This document shows positions 24,401 through 34,400 of a DNA stretch of 45,655 bases, piece by piece; the first letter of the stretch is position 1; every line of letters begins with the position of its first letter. Under the pieces are notes generated by a model that ran no database searches, was not told the DNA's origin, and saw only the letters and a program-made list of their open reading frames with translations. The DNA comes from Protostelium mycophagum (Eukaryota; Evosea; Variosea; Protosteliida; Protosteliaceae): the NCBI GenBank assembly GCA_002081555.1, contig MZNV01000869.1:1-45655 (forward strand), read 5' to 3'. A program made the translations under genes and the position numbers.

Positions 24401-26164
24401 CCCACATCCATGGATATCTATATCAAAGAAGGGCACTTGGGCGATTATTTCCTCTTGGCTGTACCTTATCCTTCTGGCACAACATTCACGGTAATTTATT
24501 TACGCATTCTTTGATCAATGACTTACTTGATTTTGTGACATCTTATTTCAGGTGGTCAATCCTCAAACCTCAGTCACCCTCACTCCCGCCACATCTCTTG
24601 CAGCCCTAACCCCAACCACTTATTTCTACAACTCTGCTGACGGACATATCTATTTATGGGTCACTCCTGATACAGTTACTGCGGGAATTGGGAACCAGAT
24701 GGGAGTCCTGGAACAAGGCGCTACGGCAAGATTGACCGTCACCCCCAGTTGTACAACTTGTAACCATGGACCCCTGAAGGTATATAATCTTTGAAGGAAA
24801 CTCCGACTGAAGTTGCAGGTCCCCGGGGATTTCAGACCCTCAGCACTCAGTGTGGATTCCTACAGAGCTGATTTGTTACCCTGTAACGCAAACCCCTCCT
24901 CTGTATACGGAAACGGCACGATCTTTGTACAAGTTTATCCCAACAGCTACACGGGACAGCCCATGCTATCTTATCAAGCTTATCACGATAGCGGTGCTTA
25001 TGCCCTCATGCGTTTCGAAGGTAACGTTATGGAGTCGGAAACTCCCACTGAATTTGTTGCAGATAATAACATGGTGAATGTACAAGATTTTGAAGTCGGA
25101 ACTACAGGGACATCCTCTCTAGTTCAATTGTCTAGAAGTGTTTGGGAGGCCTTGATTAACGGTAACCTGTATGTCACTGTGAGGAACTCAGACGGCACCG
25201 GCAATCTCAGGGGACAACTTGCTGCCCTTGCGCCGTCTACAATCAGAAGACCAGTGGGCCCCACCGGAGTGGACCCCTGCAATCCTAAATACAGCTACTA
25301 CAACTATTATAACTGGCAGACCTCAACTGTGAGAAACTTGCAGTACAACAACTTTGGATTGTGAGGATCCCAATCGATTTACGTGAGTTTTATTGACGGG
25401 TTGTAGATGGAACTCCACATATACTGCGGATCAATTATGCCCCGGGAGCCCTGTTTTGGAACTACAACTTGGCAACCCTTACGCGAGCGTGGAAATACAC
25501 GCCTTCCGGCAAAATGACTCGTAAGTATGATATCTCATCTAAACTCTAATCCGCACAGTTCCATCGCAGTGAGCCCCTATACGGCCTTGGAATTCTACGC
25601 GAAACTTCCCACCTTCATCCAATTCAATATGGTAGTCTGGGCAAATGGAGGCACACAAGTCCCTATCACTCCATCTATGATCGCAGAATACACCATCAAC
25701 ACTTATAAATGGACCCTAGGTAAGTTCTGAACGATTTTTCGTGAGATTTCAACTGAATCATCGAAGTGAGAGTCCCCCTGTCCGCTTTAGGTGTGACCAA
25801 CGGTATACAGTGGTTGAATTTTGGACAGAGCACAAACATCTACGGCGCGAATATCTTGATTGATCAGATCCGGCTCGTCACTTCGTCTTCCCTTCCCTCG
25901 ACTACAGCGACTGGAACCCCCCCGGCGTACTCTCAACAGCAGTGTCCTTATGCTGTACAGGCTCCACCTTCCACCTTTCCTGGTATGAATTGTTCAAAGA
26001 TGACATGGTTAGAAACCCGTCTGACATGCACAGTCTGGCCAGGTCAGGGTGTGAGCTCCCTGCCTAAACCTAATCCAAGTGTCGTTGCTGTCAATGCAAT
26101 TTCCTCGGCCTCAGTCCTCGTCCCAGCTGCAGTCTTCTTGGCTGCTTTAATGTTGACCGTATAA
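21494..26164 (+). CDS. G8-domain / parallel-beta-helix surface protein with CHRD-like domain and GPI-type tail
   Basis: A signal peptide (MRCLALLAWLSLASAACP) is followed by a G8 domain (GSTVNIAANQNVLLDAAP ... GSLVAGSIDCPLQNK), the CEMIP/KIAA1199-TMEM2 type, and the family block LGSKGLIIANGGKLRLFGW ... SWRPGDQLTISSTDYSE. A long beta-helix region follows (22250-24000; NIVIRGDAGSAA, HVLIRSDAQISGVEFTRLGQ, YPVHFHVM). Next comes a CHRD-like domain (24890-25225; ALMRFEGNV ... NGNLYVTVRNSDGTGNLRGQ). A carbohydrate-binding-like beta domain (25420-25890) precedes a Ser/Pro/Thr stretch and a hydrophobic C-terminus (VLVPAAVFLAALMLTV), which looks like a GPI-attachment signal. TAA overlaps AATAAA (26163-26168). 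Animal relatives depolymerise hyaluronan; the substrate here is unknown. About 15 introns; some boundaries are uncertain, mainly around 23500-24120. Confidence 0.82.
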
Positions 26165-26697
26165 TAAATACAACATACCACTTTGTTGTTTGTTCGTGTG
26201 AGCAGAGTGCTCAGTCTGTAAATTCTTGGGAATAAAACACTTCTCAGAAGGACTAATCATGGTGCACTTACATGAATTGCCAAGGGGTCGGTGTGTCTGG
26301 GAATAACATTCCTGCTCCGTAAGATGTATCTCTTTTGCGTGTAGCGAATTCCGCCCAGGCTTCTCCGTTTGCTGGGAGGTTGAAGGCGACCCCAGGCGGA
26401 GGTGCCAACTGAGGAGTCGTGAGTTGGGGATATCAACCAAGATCAGCACATTCTTCAAACCGTGGAACCACCACCAGAGAAAGGAATAGAACCAATGGGC
26501 CAATTGTTTGTGTAAGGAAAGGAGTCGTTCGAGCCCTTCGTGGTGTCGTTAAAATTGAAAACCGAAGGATGGCAGGAAAGTATGTCGAACGATGAGCGTG
26601 GGAGATCTTACAACTCACTACATGGCCATATGAGCAGAGGTAAAACCTACCCAGAGCAATAGAAGGGAAGTCATCATCTGTTGATGTTGAATTGCGA
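26165..26697. other. Spacer after the G8-domain gene
   Basis: No gene recognised. Minus frames here (26147-26503, 26433-26618) show no domain or signal features and overlap the end of the G8 gene. Confidence 0.4.
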
Positions 26698-26978
26698 ATG
26701 AGGTCACAGCGGAATAAACCGCCTTGCCAACAACGGCTGAGACACTTTTGGGCGATCCGACAGACGTCTATCTTATTGGTCCTATCTCTCCTGGCTTATG
26801 GATACGCTGCGTGCCTGGACACCACCACTTACTCTCTTTGGTCTGGAGGTATTTGCAACCCGTTAAAGGAATAGTTATTAGATCAGGAGGCCAGCTGCTT
26901 GCTGGGACAAGTGATTGTCCCATCAACAACAAGGTCATCATAACTTTGTTTGGCAACAAAACTCGAATCATCATGTGA
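26698..26978 (+). pseudogene. Truncated relic of a G8-domain paralogue
   Basis: A second ATG begins a basic leader, then a signal-anchor (SILLVLSLLAYGYAACLD), then TTTYSLWSG, which parallels ACPSSSGYTNWSQ in the intact gene upstream. After a short interruption the frame shifts and gives IVIRSGGQLLAGTSDCPINN, then KVIITLFGNKT. This matches the last third of a G8 domain (compare GSLVAGSIDCPLQNK). The first two thirds of G8 and the whole beta-helix are missing, and a stop follows at 26976-26978. The only way to join the two frames by splicing would need a 20-nt intron. It reads as a decayed or partial tandem duplicate of a host gene, not an intact small protein. Confidence 0.65.
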
Positions 26979-27189
26979 GGAATATTGAAACAAGGACGAT
27001 GACAGTGATAAAAACTTTATGTATATCCCATAAATAAACCTCTGAAGACGAAAGTATAAATATCTCCCTCCTTGCACCTGTGATTTGTTGAGTTGAAATG
27101 GGTGATTGAGATAAACACTTGGCTCACAGCATAAATCCGTTCGTTTTATAATTTTTTGTACAATGTTAATAAATGGAGAAGACTCACCC

Positions 27190-30100
27190 TCATGACTTAA
27201 ATAACAAATTTAGAATAATCGCGATCAAAGCGCAGATCAATACGTTGTGCGCGACTAAGCTCGGTGCCCTTCTATCACGTTCTACAACTCCTACATCATC
27301 GTTGGTTTGTACAGAGGCTGTTTCTACAGAGGTGGTATGATCCGGGGTCAAGGGGGGAGGGGGAGGGGTGGTGAGGGGGGAGGAGGGTACACTGCGTGAA
27401 ACTTCTTCGATTATTCTGTCTATCGGTTCTGGAGATCTTGGAGGTCTCTTGTAGGGCTCGCCAGAAACCTGCAAAAATTGACTATTCGTTTATTTCCGAA
27501 TAAAAATCGAGTCACCTTGACAATTTGTTCAATCCAGGATAAGAAGTCTTCGTCTTTTACAATTGCGGTCATCACTCTCGATTGTAGTTGCGTCGTATCT
27601 ACGTATGGTTCTTGGAACGCACCCACCTCGTATTTTGATATGATCCATTTTTTCCGAATTTCACTAAGTTTGTCAATTCTTGAGCTATTGGAGAAATTAA
27701 ATCTTTTTGGTGTTTTTCACTGAAATTTCAGGGGACTTTACATACTCGTCAGAATCTGCTGTTGGCCTGGTGATGAGGATATTTGAACTGATGTATGCTT
27801 CCCATCTCTCATTGGACTTTCTGTTTCCTATTGTTTCGACCATCTACAACGAGTCAGGACATACAGTAAGTTTCACGGTTGTTAACGTGACTCACTTGGA
27901 CGTTATCGGGTTCTAATCCGTCCAATTTTAGAGATCTGACTTTGGAAATTTGTGCGCCAAGGGAACGATGAATACCTATCACGTTAGTTGACGTGTAAAC
28001 TCGGTAAGAGGCGTACCCGAACATTTTATACAGATAAAAATTCCCAAGTTAACAGACAACCACTCTGGGTCTGGAGTGCGGTCAGTTCACCTTTTTCATA
28101 TTTCCAAAGATATCTTGAAATTCAAACTTGATGACATCATGACATCATGTGAGACGTCTCACCTGTGGCAGAGCAATCTGCACAGATATTATTTCCCGGA
28201 ATATTCCTCAAAGCTTCCATACATCTTTGCTCCTCTGTCTGTAACCCCATCATCTGTGACGTATAAGAGTTATTGGCTCGTTGTAGTCATCCTAAACGTC
28301 GAAATTTCAATGAAAACTCACGGAACTTCTCGTCTTTATGATACTCGTATGTCCAATCGCCGATAGGATCAGTTTATCACAAACCTGAGTGTTTTAATCG
28401 AATGAAACTGACGAGTTGTAGATCTCACCCCTTGGATGGCCGTGACCCAGTCTTTTGTTTGATTCGCCCTGAAGCTGTCAGATATTTCACTGAAAATTCA
28501 CTCACTTTTCGGTGTAACAGAGGACGGATCCTGATGGCAACAATATTTGAAACATAAATCTTCCATCTTTGAAATCACCAACTTGAGAATTTTATCTTTC
28601 TGAATAATCTCGGAATATTCGTGGAAAAATTGTGAAAAAATTATACCTTTGCAGTTCCCCATGTTTAAGTCGAAAGTCTTGATTTTTTGAGGTTTCTAAA
28701 ATGATATCATCATCACATCATTATTATTTTGACGCAGACGCATTCGCATATTCGCAGACGCATTCGCATATTCGCAGACGCATTCGCATATTCGCAGACG
28801 CATTCGCGATTTTGTAATGCGTTTCACCTTTGGATTATGAAACTGGATTGCGTTCGTGGTGAGCACCGCTCGTTCTTGTGTCCATCTTCCAGACTTGTGC
28901 CGTTTTCTCCAAAGTGAAGCAGCATAAATCTCCCCTGTTTCTGGCAGTAATAGAGCCTGGATATTTCAGTGAAATTTCACGGGATGTCAGATATACCTCA
29001 GATAAATCCATGCTGACGTCGTCATAGGAGATCGTCTGATGCTTCAATATTTCAGTGACAGGAATTTTTCAGATTATTGGAGTTTGGATTTTCCAAAAAC
29101 ATGTGAAAAATTATTTCAGAATAAATTATTTTCGCACAATAAATTATTTCAGAATAAATTATTTTCTCAGAATAAATTATTTTCGCAGAATAAATTGTAC
29201 TTTTGATTCTTTACCTGTACGACATCGTTCGGGTCAGAATGGTGTCTCCGTATGTCTTCCTGAAATTTCATTGAGTTTTCTTCGAAAAACAAGCGAACCT
29301 ACCTCTCCGATTTTCGACCTTGGGCTGTGGAACGGGGCATCTTTGGCCCATCCTGTCAGTCTTTTGAGCCCCTTGCCTTTCTCTACAACATTGTAAATCT
29401 TCGTATTTTCTCTTCGATATGGACGATCTTCTGTCGACATTTTGTTTTTCTCGGTGGTATTTTGTCGACGAAATGTTGCTGATCAGGTTCTGTTTTGAGC
29501 AAAACTCATTTCGAAATGTTGCAGGCAACCTCATCAAGATCGAGAGATGACTCACTCTTTTTCTTCGAAAAGCTACCATTCGGTGTTAATCTTTCAGGCG
29601 AGCCCTCCCTGCTTGATCCAGACCTAAATTCGTAACCATCAAAATGCATTTGCTGAGACGAATGGCGGGTGCCAGTTCTGTTATCTGCAGCAAAGCTGCA
29701 AGCATTGTTCATGTAATCGAACTTTACTCCGACAGAGCAGAATGAGCTGATCTGACAATTGTTTATATGAATACTCACCCACTGTCATCCTCTACGATTT
29801 CTGTTTCATCTAATGTATCGACTGTTTCTGCTGAGAATCTTGGCGCCCTCTCGACCTGGCAGATTTAATGGCGATTAATGATCATTTCGAAAACGGACTT
29901 TCGTGCTCTTTGGTCTCGGTTTAACTGTGTAAATTGATTGATCTGAATGGCTCGTCAAGTTTAATTCAAGTGAATGGCCCTTTTCCCTAGCACAGATCAA
30001 TCATTGATGGAGGAAGGTTATACCTTGAGACAACGGTATCCCAAGAAGCGTTCAAGTTCTTGTCCCTCATCTTGCCTTTGGTTGGCGCGATCTTTCCAAA

Positions 30101-30302
30101 AATCCGAAAGGGACCTGACAGATTGACGAAAAAAAATCAAAAAATTGCAGTGGGATGAGAAACTGTTCTAAAAATAGCTGGTACCAGATTGTTGAGTGGA
30201 TTCTTTACCACAAAGTTGAAACCTAAAAATTCATTTGAAAAATGGAAGAAGGTGACCTGAAGTCCTGTATGTGGCCAATTTACTGGACGTTCGTTTCGAC
30301 AT
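27190..30302 (-). CDS. PH - ArfGAP protein with C-terminal tail anchor
   Basis: On the minus strand the probable start is 30302 (MSKRTSSKLATYRTSGF). Coiled-coil-like (FWKDRANQRQDEGQELERF) and Ser-rich exons lead to a PH domain at about 28430-28960: LWRKRHKSGRWTQERAVL, QFHNPK, KPQKIKTFDLNMGN, FMFQILLPSGSVLCYTEK, FRANQTKDWVTAIQ. The ArfGAP domain follows (about 28240-27640): IPGNNICADC, ATDPEWLSVNLGIFICIKC (C-x2-C-x16-C-x2-C zinc finger), the arginine-finger region GIHRSLGAQISKVRSLKLDG, then GNRKSNERWEAYI and EIRKKWIISKYE. The order PH-ArfGAP and the IPGN motif match ACAP/ASAP relatives. The tail is Pro/Thr-rich and ends with a membrane helix (VLICALIAIILNLLFKS). Family role: stimulating GTP hydrolysis by Arf at membranes. 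Several upstream exon joins (28960-30302) are provisional. Introns carry two tandem-repeat blocks. Confidence 0.82.
28733..28812. repeat. 20-bp tandem repeat, four copies, in an intron
   Basis: The unit CGCAGACGCATTCGCATATT is repeated four times head to tail (28733, 28753, 28773, 28793). The last copy diverges at its end. It lies in the intron between the QFHNPK and KPQKIKTFD exons of the PH-ArfGAP gene. Confidence 0.9.
29109..29198. repeat. AT-rich ~18-bp imperfect tandem repeat
   Basis: About five imperfect copies of AATAAATTATTTTCGCAG, with variants TTTCAG and TTCTCAG at the end of the unit. It lies in or near an upstream intron of the PH-ArfGAP gene. Confidence 0.8.
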
Positions 30303-30493
30303 CGCAACCAGTCGATGTGGCTGGCGCTGCAACGATTTTAATTTGACTTTAAGCCAAACGAAATTCACCATGTAATACAAGTGTAGGAAAACATTTGGTA
30401 AACAATTCACATATTTAATATTTAAAGATATGAAGTTCTAAACAGGTTGTAGATCGAGCTGTTGTCATTTTTAATGCACAAATCTTCGTAAAA
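30303..30493. promoter_or_regulatory. 191-bp divergent promoter
   Basis: The spacer separates the probable start of the PH-ArfGAP gene (minus) from the TPPP-like gene (plus). It is AT-rich (30405-30440) and contains GTTGTAGATC near 30445. Two genes must share it if both starts are correct. Confidence 0.4.
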
Positions 30494-31316
30494 TGTCGGC
30501 AGCAGCCAAGTCGCCAGCAAAAAAGTCATCTTCTCCAGCGGTCAAGAAGACCTCTATATTCGACAAACTCACAGACACCAGTCAGTATACCGGAGCACAC
30601 AAGGCACGTTTCGATGCGAATGGCAAGGGCAAAGTGAGTGCTAATTCCCGAGTGATCATCTAAAGCGGAAAGGGAATAGATGGTCGAGAGGAACGTCCTG
30701 CTCAAGATGGTTTTGTTGAAGGATTTAAGAGGGAATCAACCACAACTGCAACTGCACCTAAACTTTCAAAGGTTAGCACAGTGAAATACACAATCATCTG
30801 AAATCATACAGAAGGATGAGTCAGTTGTCTCTCGTCTCACCGATCCAAAATTGTATACTGGCTCACATAAAGAGAGATTCGATGCAGACTCAGGAAAAGG
30901 CAAAGGGATGGAAGGAAGAGTGGACAAATCAGAGAACACTGGTTATGTCCAAGGTGCTAACATCACCTCTTTATCTCTGGACGAGGTGATCTGCTTCCTT
31001 TTGAATTAAATGGTTGACAAATCGGCAGTCGGCGGTGCCCAAGCCAAAGACAGCTACAAAAGCAGCGGCCTCCCCTGCAAAAGCATCCACACCATCTAAA
31101 ACAGCTCCCACAAAGGCTGCCTCCCCAGCTACAAAGACATCCACCGATGGCGCGAAGAAGCCTTCCATCTTTGACAAGCTAACAGACAGCAGCCAATACA
31201 CAGGCTCGCACAAGCAGCGTTTCGATTCTTCAGGAAAAGGAAAAGGCCTCTCCGGCAGAGTAGACACGACCACCAGCAGCGATGGATATGTACAAGGATA
31301 CAAGGGAGGAAAATAA
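30494..31316 (+). CDS. Protein with three partial p25-alpha (TPPP-like) motifs
   Basis: The start is ATG at 30494 ([19 protein letters not shown]). The same block occurs three times: [40 protein letters not shown] and [20 protein letters not shown]. Each is followed by GKGKG, a GR(V/E) element and a GYVQG-type end. This is the C-terminal motif of the p25-alpha / TPPP family (LTD-x3-YTG-x-HK-x-RFD...GKGKG), which binds tubulin and bundles microtubules. The N-terminal EF-hand-like part of full p25-alpha is absent. Linkers are Ala/Lys/Pro/Thr-rich and basic, so microtubule or other acidic-partner binding is plausible. Introns at 30634-30672 and about 30772-30812 are clear. The join from repeat 2 to repeat 3 (30953 to about 31029) is uncertain in phase. 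The stop is at 31314-31316. Confidence 0.82.
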
Positions 31317-31464
31317 ACTATGTAGATTTAGAAGGTGCTGCTTTTTTAAGGTGCTTGGTGATGACACGACCTGACGTTGGGTTGCCGCAATGATGTTCCA
31401 CGATCACCAAATTTCCACCAAATTCGAATAGTAGGGACAATCCATCATCCAATTGTGTAAACAA

Positions 31465-34400
31465 ATGCCTCCTGATGGTGATAAAGACAAGGCGAAGTTG
31501 AGGCCTCCTGAGATGGAGATTCCACCAGAAAAGAAGAAGAAGAAGATACCATTCAAAGATCAGAAAGAGCGGTTGGGAACATTGGAGGAAGATCTCTCTG
31601 TTATCTGGAAATCCTTGGATAGGTATCTTAATGTTCAGAAAGGTGAACCGATCCGACGTGATTTTACCATTCTAAGAGAACCAGAGCTCATGGCCGCACA
31701 AACACAACTTCACAAAGATCTCGAAAAGTTTTACACCAGAAAAGAGGTTGGCCATTTTCTTTTCCATCATAATCACTCTCTTCAGGTCATACAAGGAAGT
31801 AATAACCAGATGGTCTTAGAATTTCTCAAAGCTTCTGTTGATGAACAACTCAAGCTGTCCACCATTGTGAGTCATTTGATCCTCCAAACATCCACGAAAA
31901 TTCGTAAAGTTCCTCGAATTTCTGACAGAAAAAGAAATTTTCTTCGAAATTCTGATGAAATTTCAGGTAGAAACGATAGAAGATTCCAGCACAAAAGTCC
32001 GCGACGAATACGAAGAAATTTTCAAGACTTTTCACAGAAGATTCAATGAAGTGGTACCAGATCTTTCTGTAGCCCAAGATTACGCCGCCTACGAAGAACA
32101 AGTGTACGAAGGTTTTGACCCCATACTCCTCCTGGTGAGATTTTTCCCGCCAAATTTACTTTTTCCGCCAAATTTACTTTCCCGCCAAATTCAAAATTTA
32201 AAAAGTGTCCGTTGAAAAACGGCAGTATATCAGGAGGAACGAATTGAAGGTAAATTTTTCGCTTGATGAGTGGTACCTATCCGGCGGTTTAATCTCCGAA
32301 ATTAATTTCGTGACGAATATTCTATCAGATGGAAGGCTGGGTGTAGATGAGGTATGTACACGAGTTTTCTCCGAATTTTCGACGATTTTTCGAATCGAAA
32401 TATACTGATGATTTTTTCCCGCCAAAATTTTCTGAGAAATTTCAGGTGTTGAATAACGCCCACGGAGTCAATTATTTCCGGACTTTTTTGACCAAAGAAT
32501 TTTCACAAGAAAATTTAAATTTTTACATGGCGGTTTCAAACTACAAAAAGATTAAAGACATAGAGACGAGGAAAAGCGTTGCGGAAAAAATATTTCGAAC
32601 TTATATCCAGTGAGATTTTAAATTTTAAATTTTTTATTATATTTTTTCGTATTTTCGAGATTTTTTTAAAAATAAATTTGGGTTTCAGAAAACTAGTTAT
32701 TTTAAATGCTTTTGTGCAAGTAAAACTTGTTAATCTTTGAATAATTAATTAGAATTATTTACATGATTATTTATAATTTTACAGGCCCGGATCACCTCAA
32801 GAATTAAACGTCGACCAAGTGGTTATAGAGCAGTGTAGATCCAATGTGAGCATCCATTTTGACATTATTTTTTTCTGAGATATCACAGCTCGGAACGGAT
32901 GATATCTCGGTATTTGATGGGGTGCACAGATGCGTACTCAATTTAATGAGCGAGGACTCTTTCCCGAGATTTTTGAAGGTGATTTAATTCTATTTATCTT
33001 CAAACCAAAAACTTCCTCGTTGTAAATGCCTGAAACATCTATTTTTAGACCCTGAAAATATATTTCTTTTCATCTTTCCAAAAATAAAATAAAAAATATG
33101 AAAATTCAGACAAATCTTCCTCGTTGTAGATACCAGAAATTCTATTTTTAGCATAAAAAATTACGATCCTGATCGAAGAAAAGGACCCCTTGTTCAAGAG
33201 GCTGCAGAACAGGTTGTCAAGAAAGAGCTACGCGACTATATTGTCCCCGCCAATAGGTAGGACGATTTCACAGGGCAGCGGGATGCGCAGTTTCATGGGA
33301 AGTCATGCCCGAGTGAAACCTGTAAAGTCCTCGGAAACGCTGACCCATAATGAATGGGTGAGTTTGTGTTTGTATTTAGACTGATGTCTTTATGTGAAGG
33401 GATGTTATTTTGGTGGGTTTGTGCTGCGGCTGTGCCGCAGTGGTTCTACGAATGTGATTTTATTTTCCAAAGTGACAATTCTTTCTGCGTGATTGTGCTG
33501 TGGCTGCCATTTATGACGTCAGATATGATATCATGAAAATCTGACACGTCGTAGAATCTTCTTGGAAATTGCTCGGAGACACATTATATGACGCAAGGTG
33601 ACGTCATCGTGAGGACTTCGGCAGAAAAATCATTATTTCACGTCAAACAAGGCAGGGTCAGCTTGTTGGGCCCAGGGGAACACCAGACAAGTTTAGAGCA
33701 GGTCCGTTGTAGATGAGATTTAATTTTCCCGCCAAAATTAACGGAAAGCAGGGAGAGTTTTTCGGCGAAGCAGACTTTTTGAATTTAGGTTATTCATCGC
33801 AACTTGTGTACACTGTCGACGGAGTGAGTTCGGAGTCTCAAAGTCCATTCGATTTTACGTATCTTCCACGAAATTTCCGGGAAATTTCAATTGACATGCC
33901 CAGTCGCGCACTCAAGTGACAAAATTCAACATCGACGGTCTTGTAAACGTGTTGTCGAAAGAATACAAACTCGGAGAAAAATTCTACAAGATATTATGTA
34001 ATCAACTGTCCATACACCTCTACAACCTGCCCATCGCCCTTGCCGTATCCAGATTTGATGTCACTGTGAGTCTATTATTATTTATATTTGAAGAGTTATA
34101 CTCTCCTTATTCACAAAATCAATTTATTAAATGTCTTTTTATTCAAATGTCTCTTCCGATTTTGACGCGTTGTAGAAAGGACCAAATATTGGTGACGACA
34201 CACCCCCCGTATCAGAGTTAGAGCCCGCTGATGTCATGAAGATTCGCAGAATATCAAATCTTGACAACAGCTCTTTCCTTAAGAGTAAGTTCACACTAGT
34301 CATCCTCGTCTAAAGTTGCCCGTGCTGCGGCTCTGCCGCAGTGTTCACTTGGTGTTTTATATCCGTATAGATCTTCTGGTGTTTTTATTGACTTTGCAAT

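Noticed and set aside
26698-26978. Short G8 fragment as an intact small gene
   Set aside because: It lacks most of the G8 domain, changes frame, and would need a 20-nt intron.
28733-28812. Tandem repeat as a CRISPR array
   Set aside because: There are no unique spacers; the units are directly abutting, and the setting is an intron of a eukaryotic gene.
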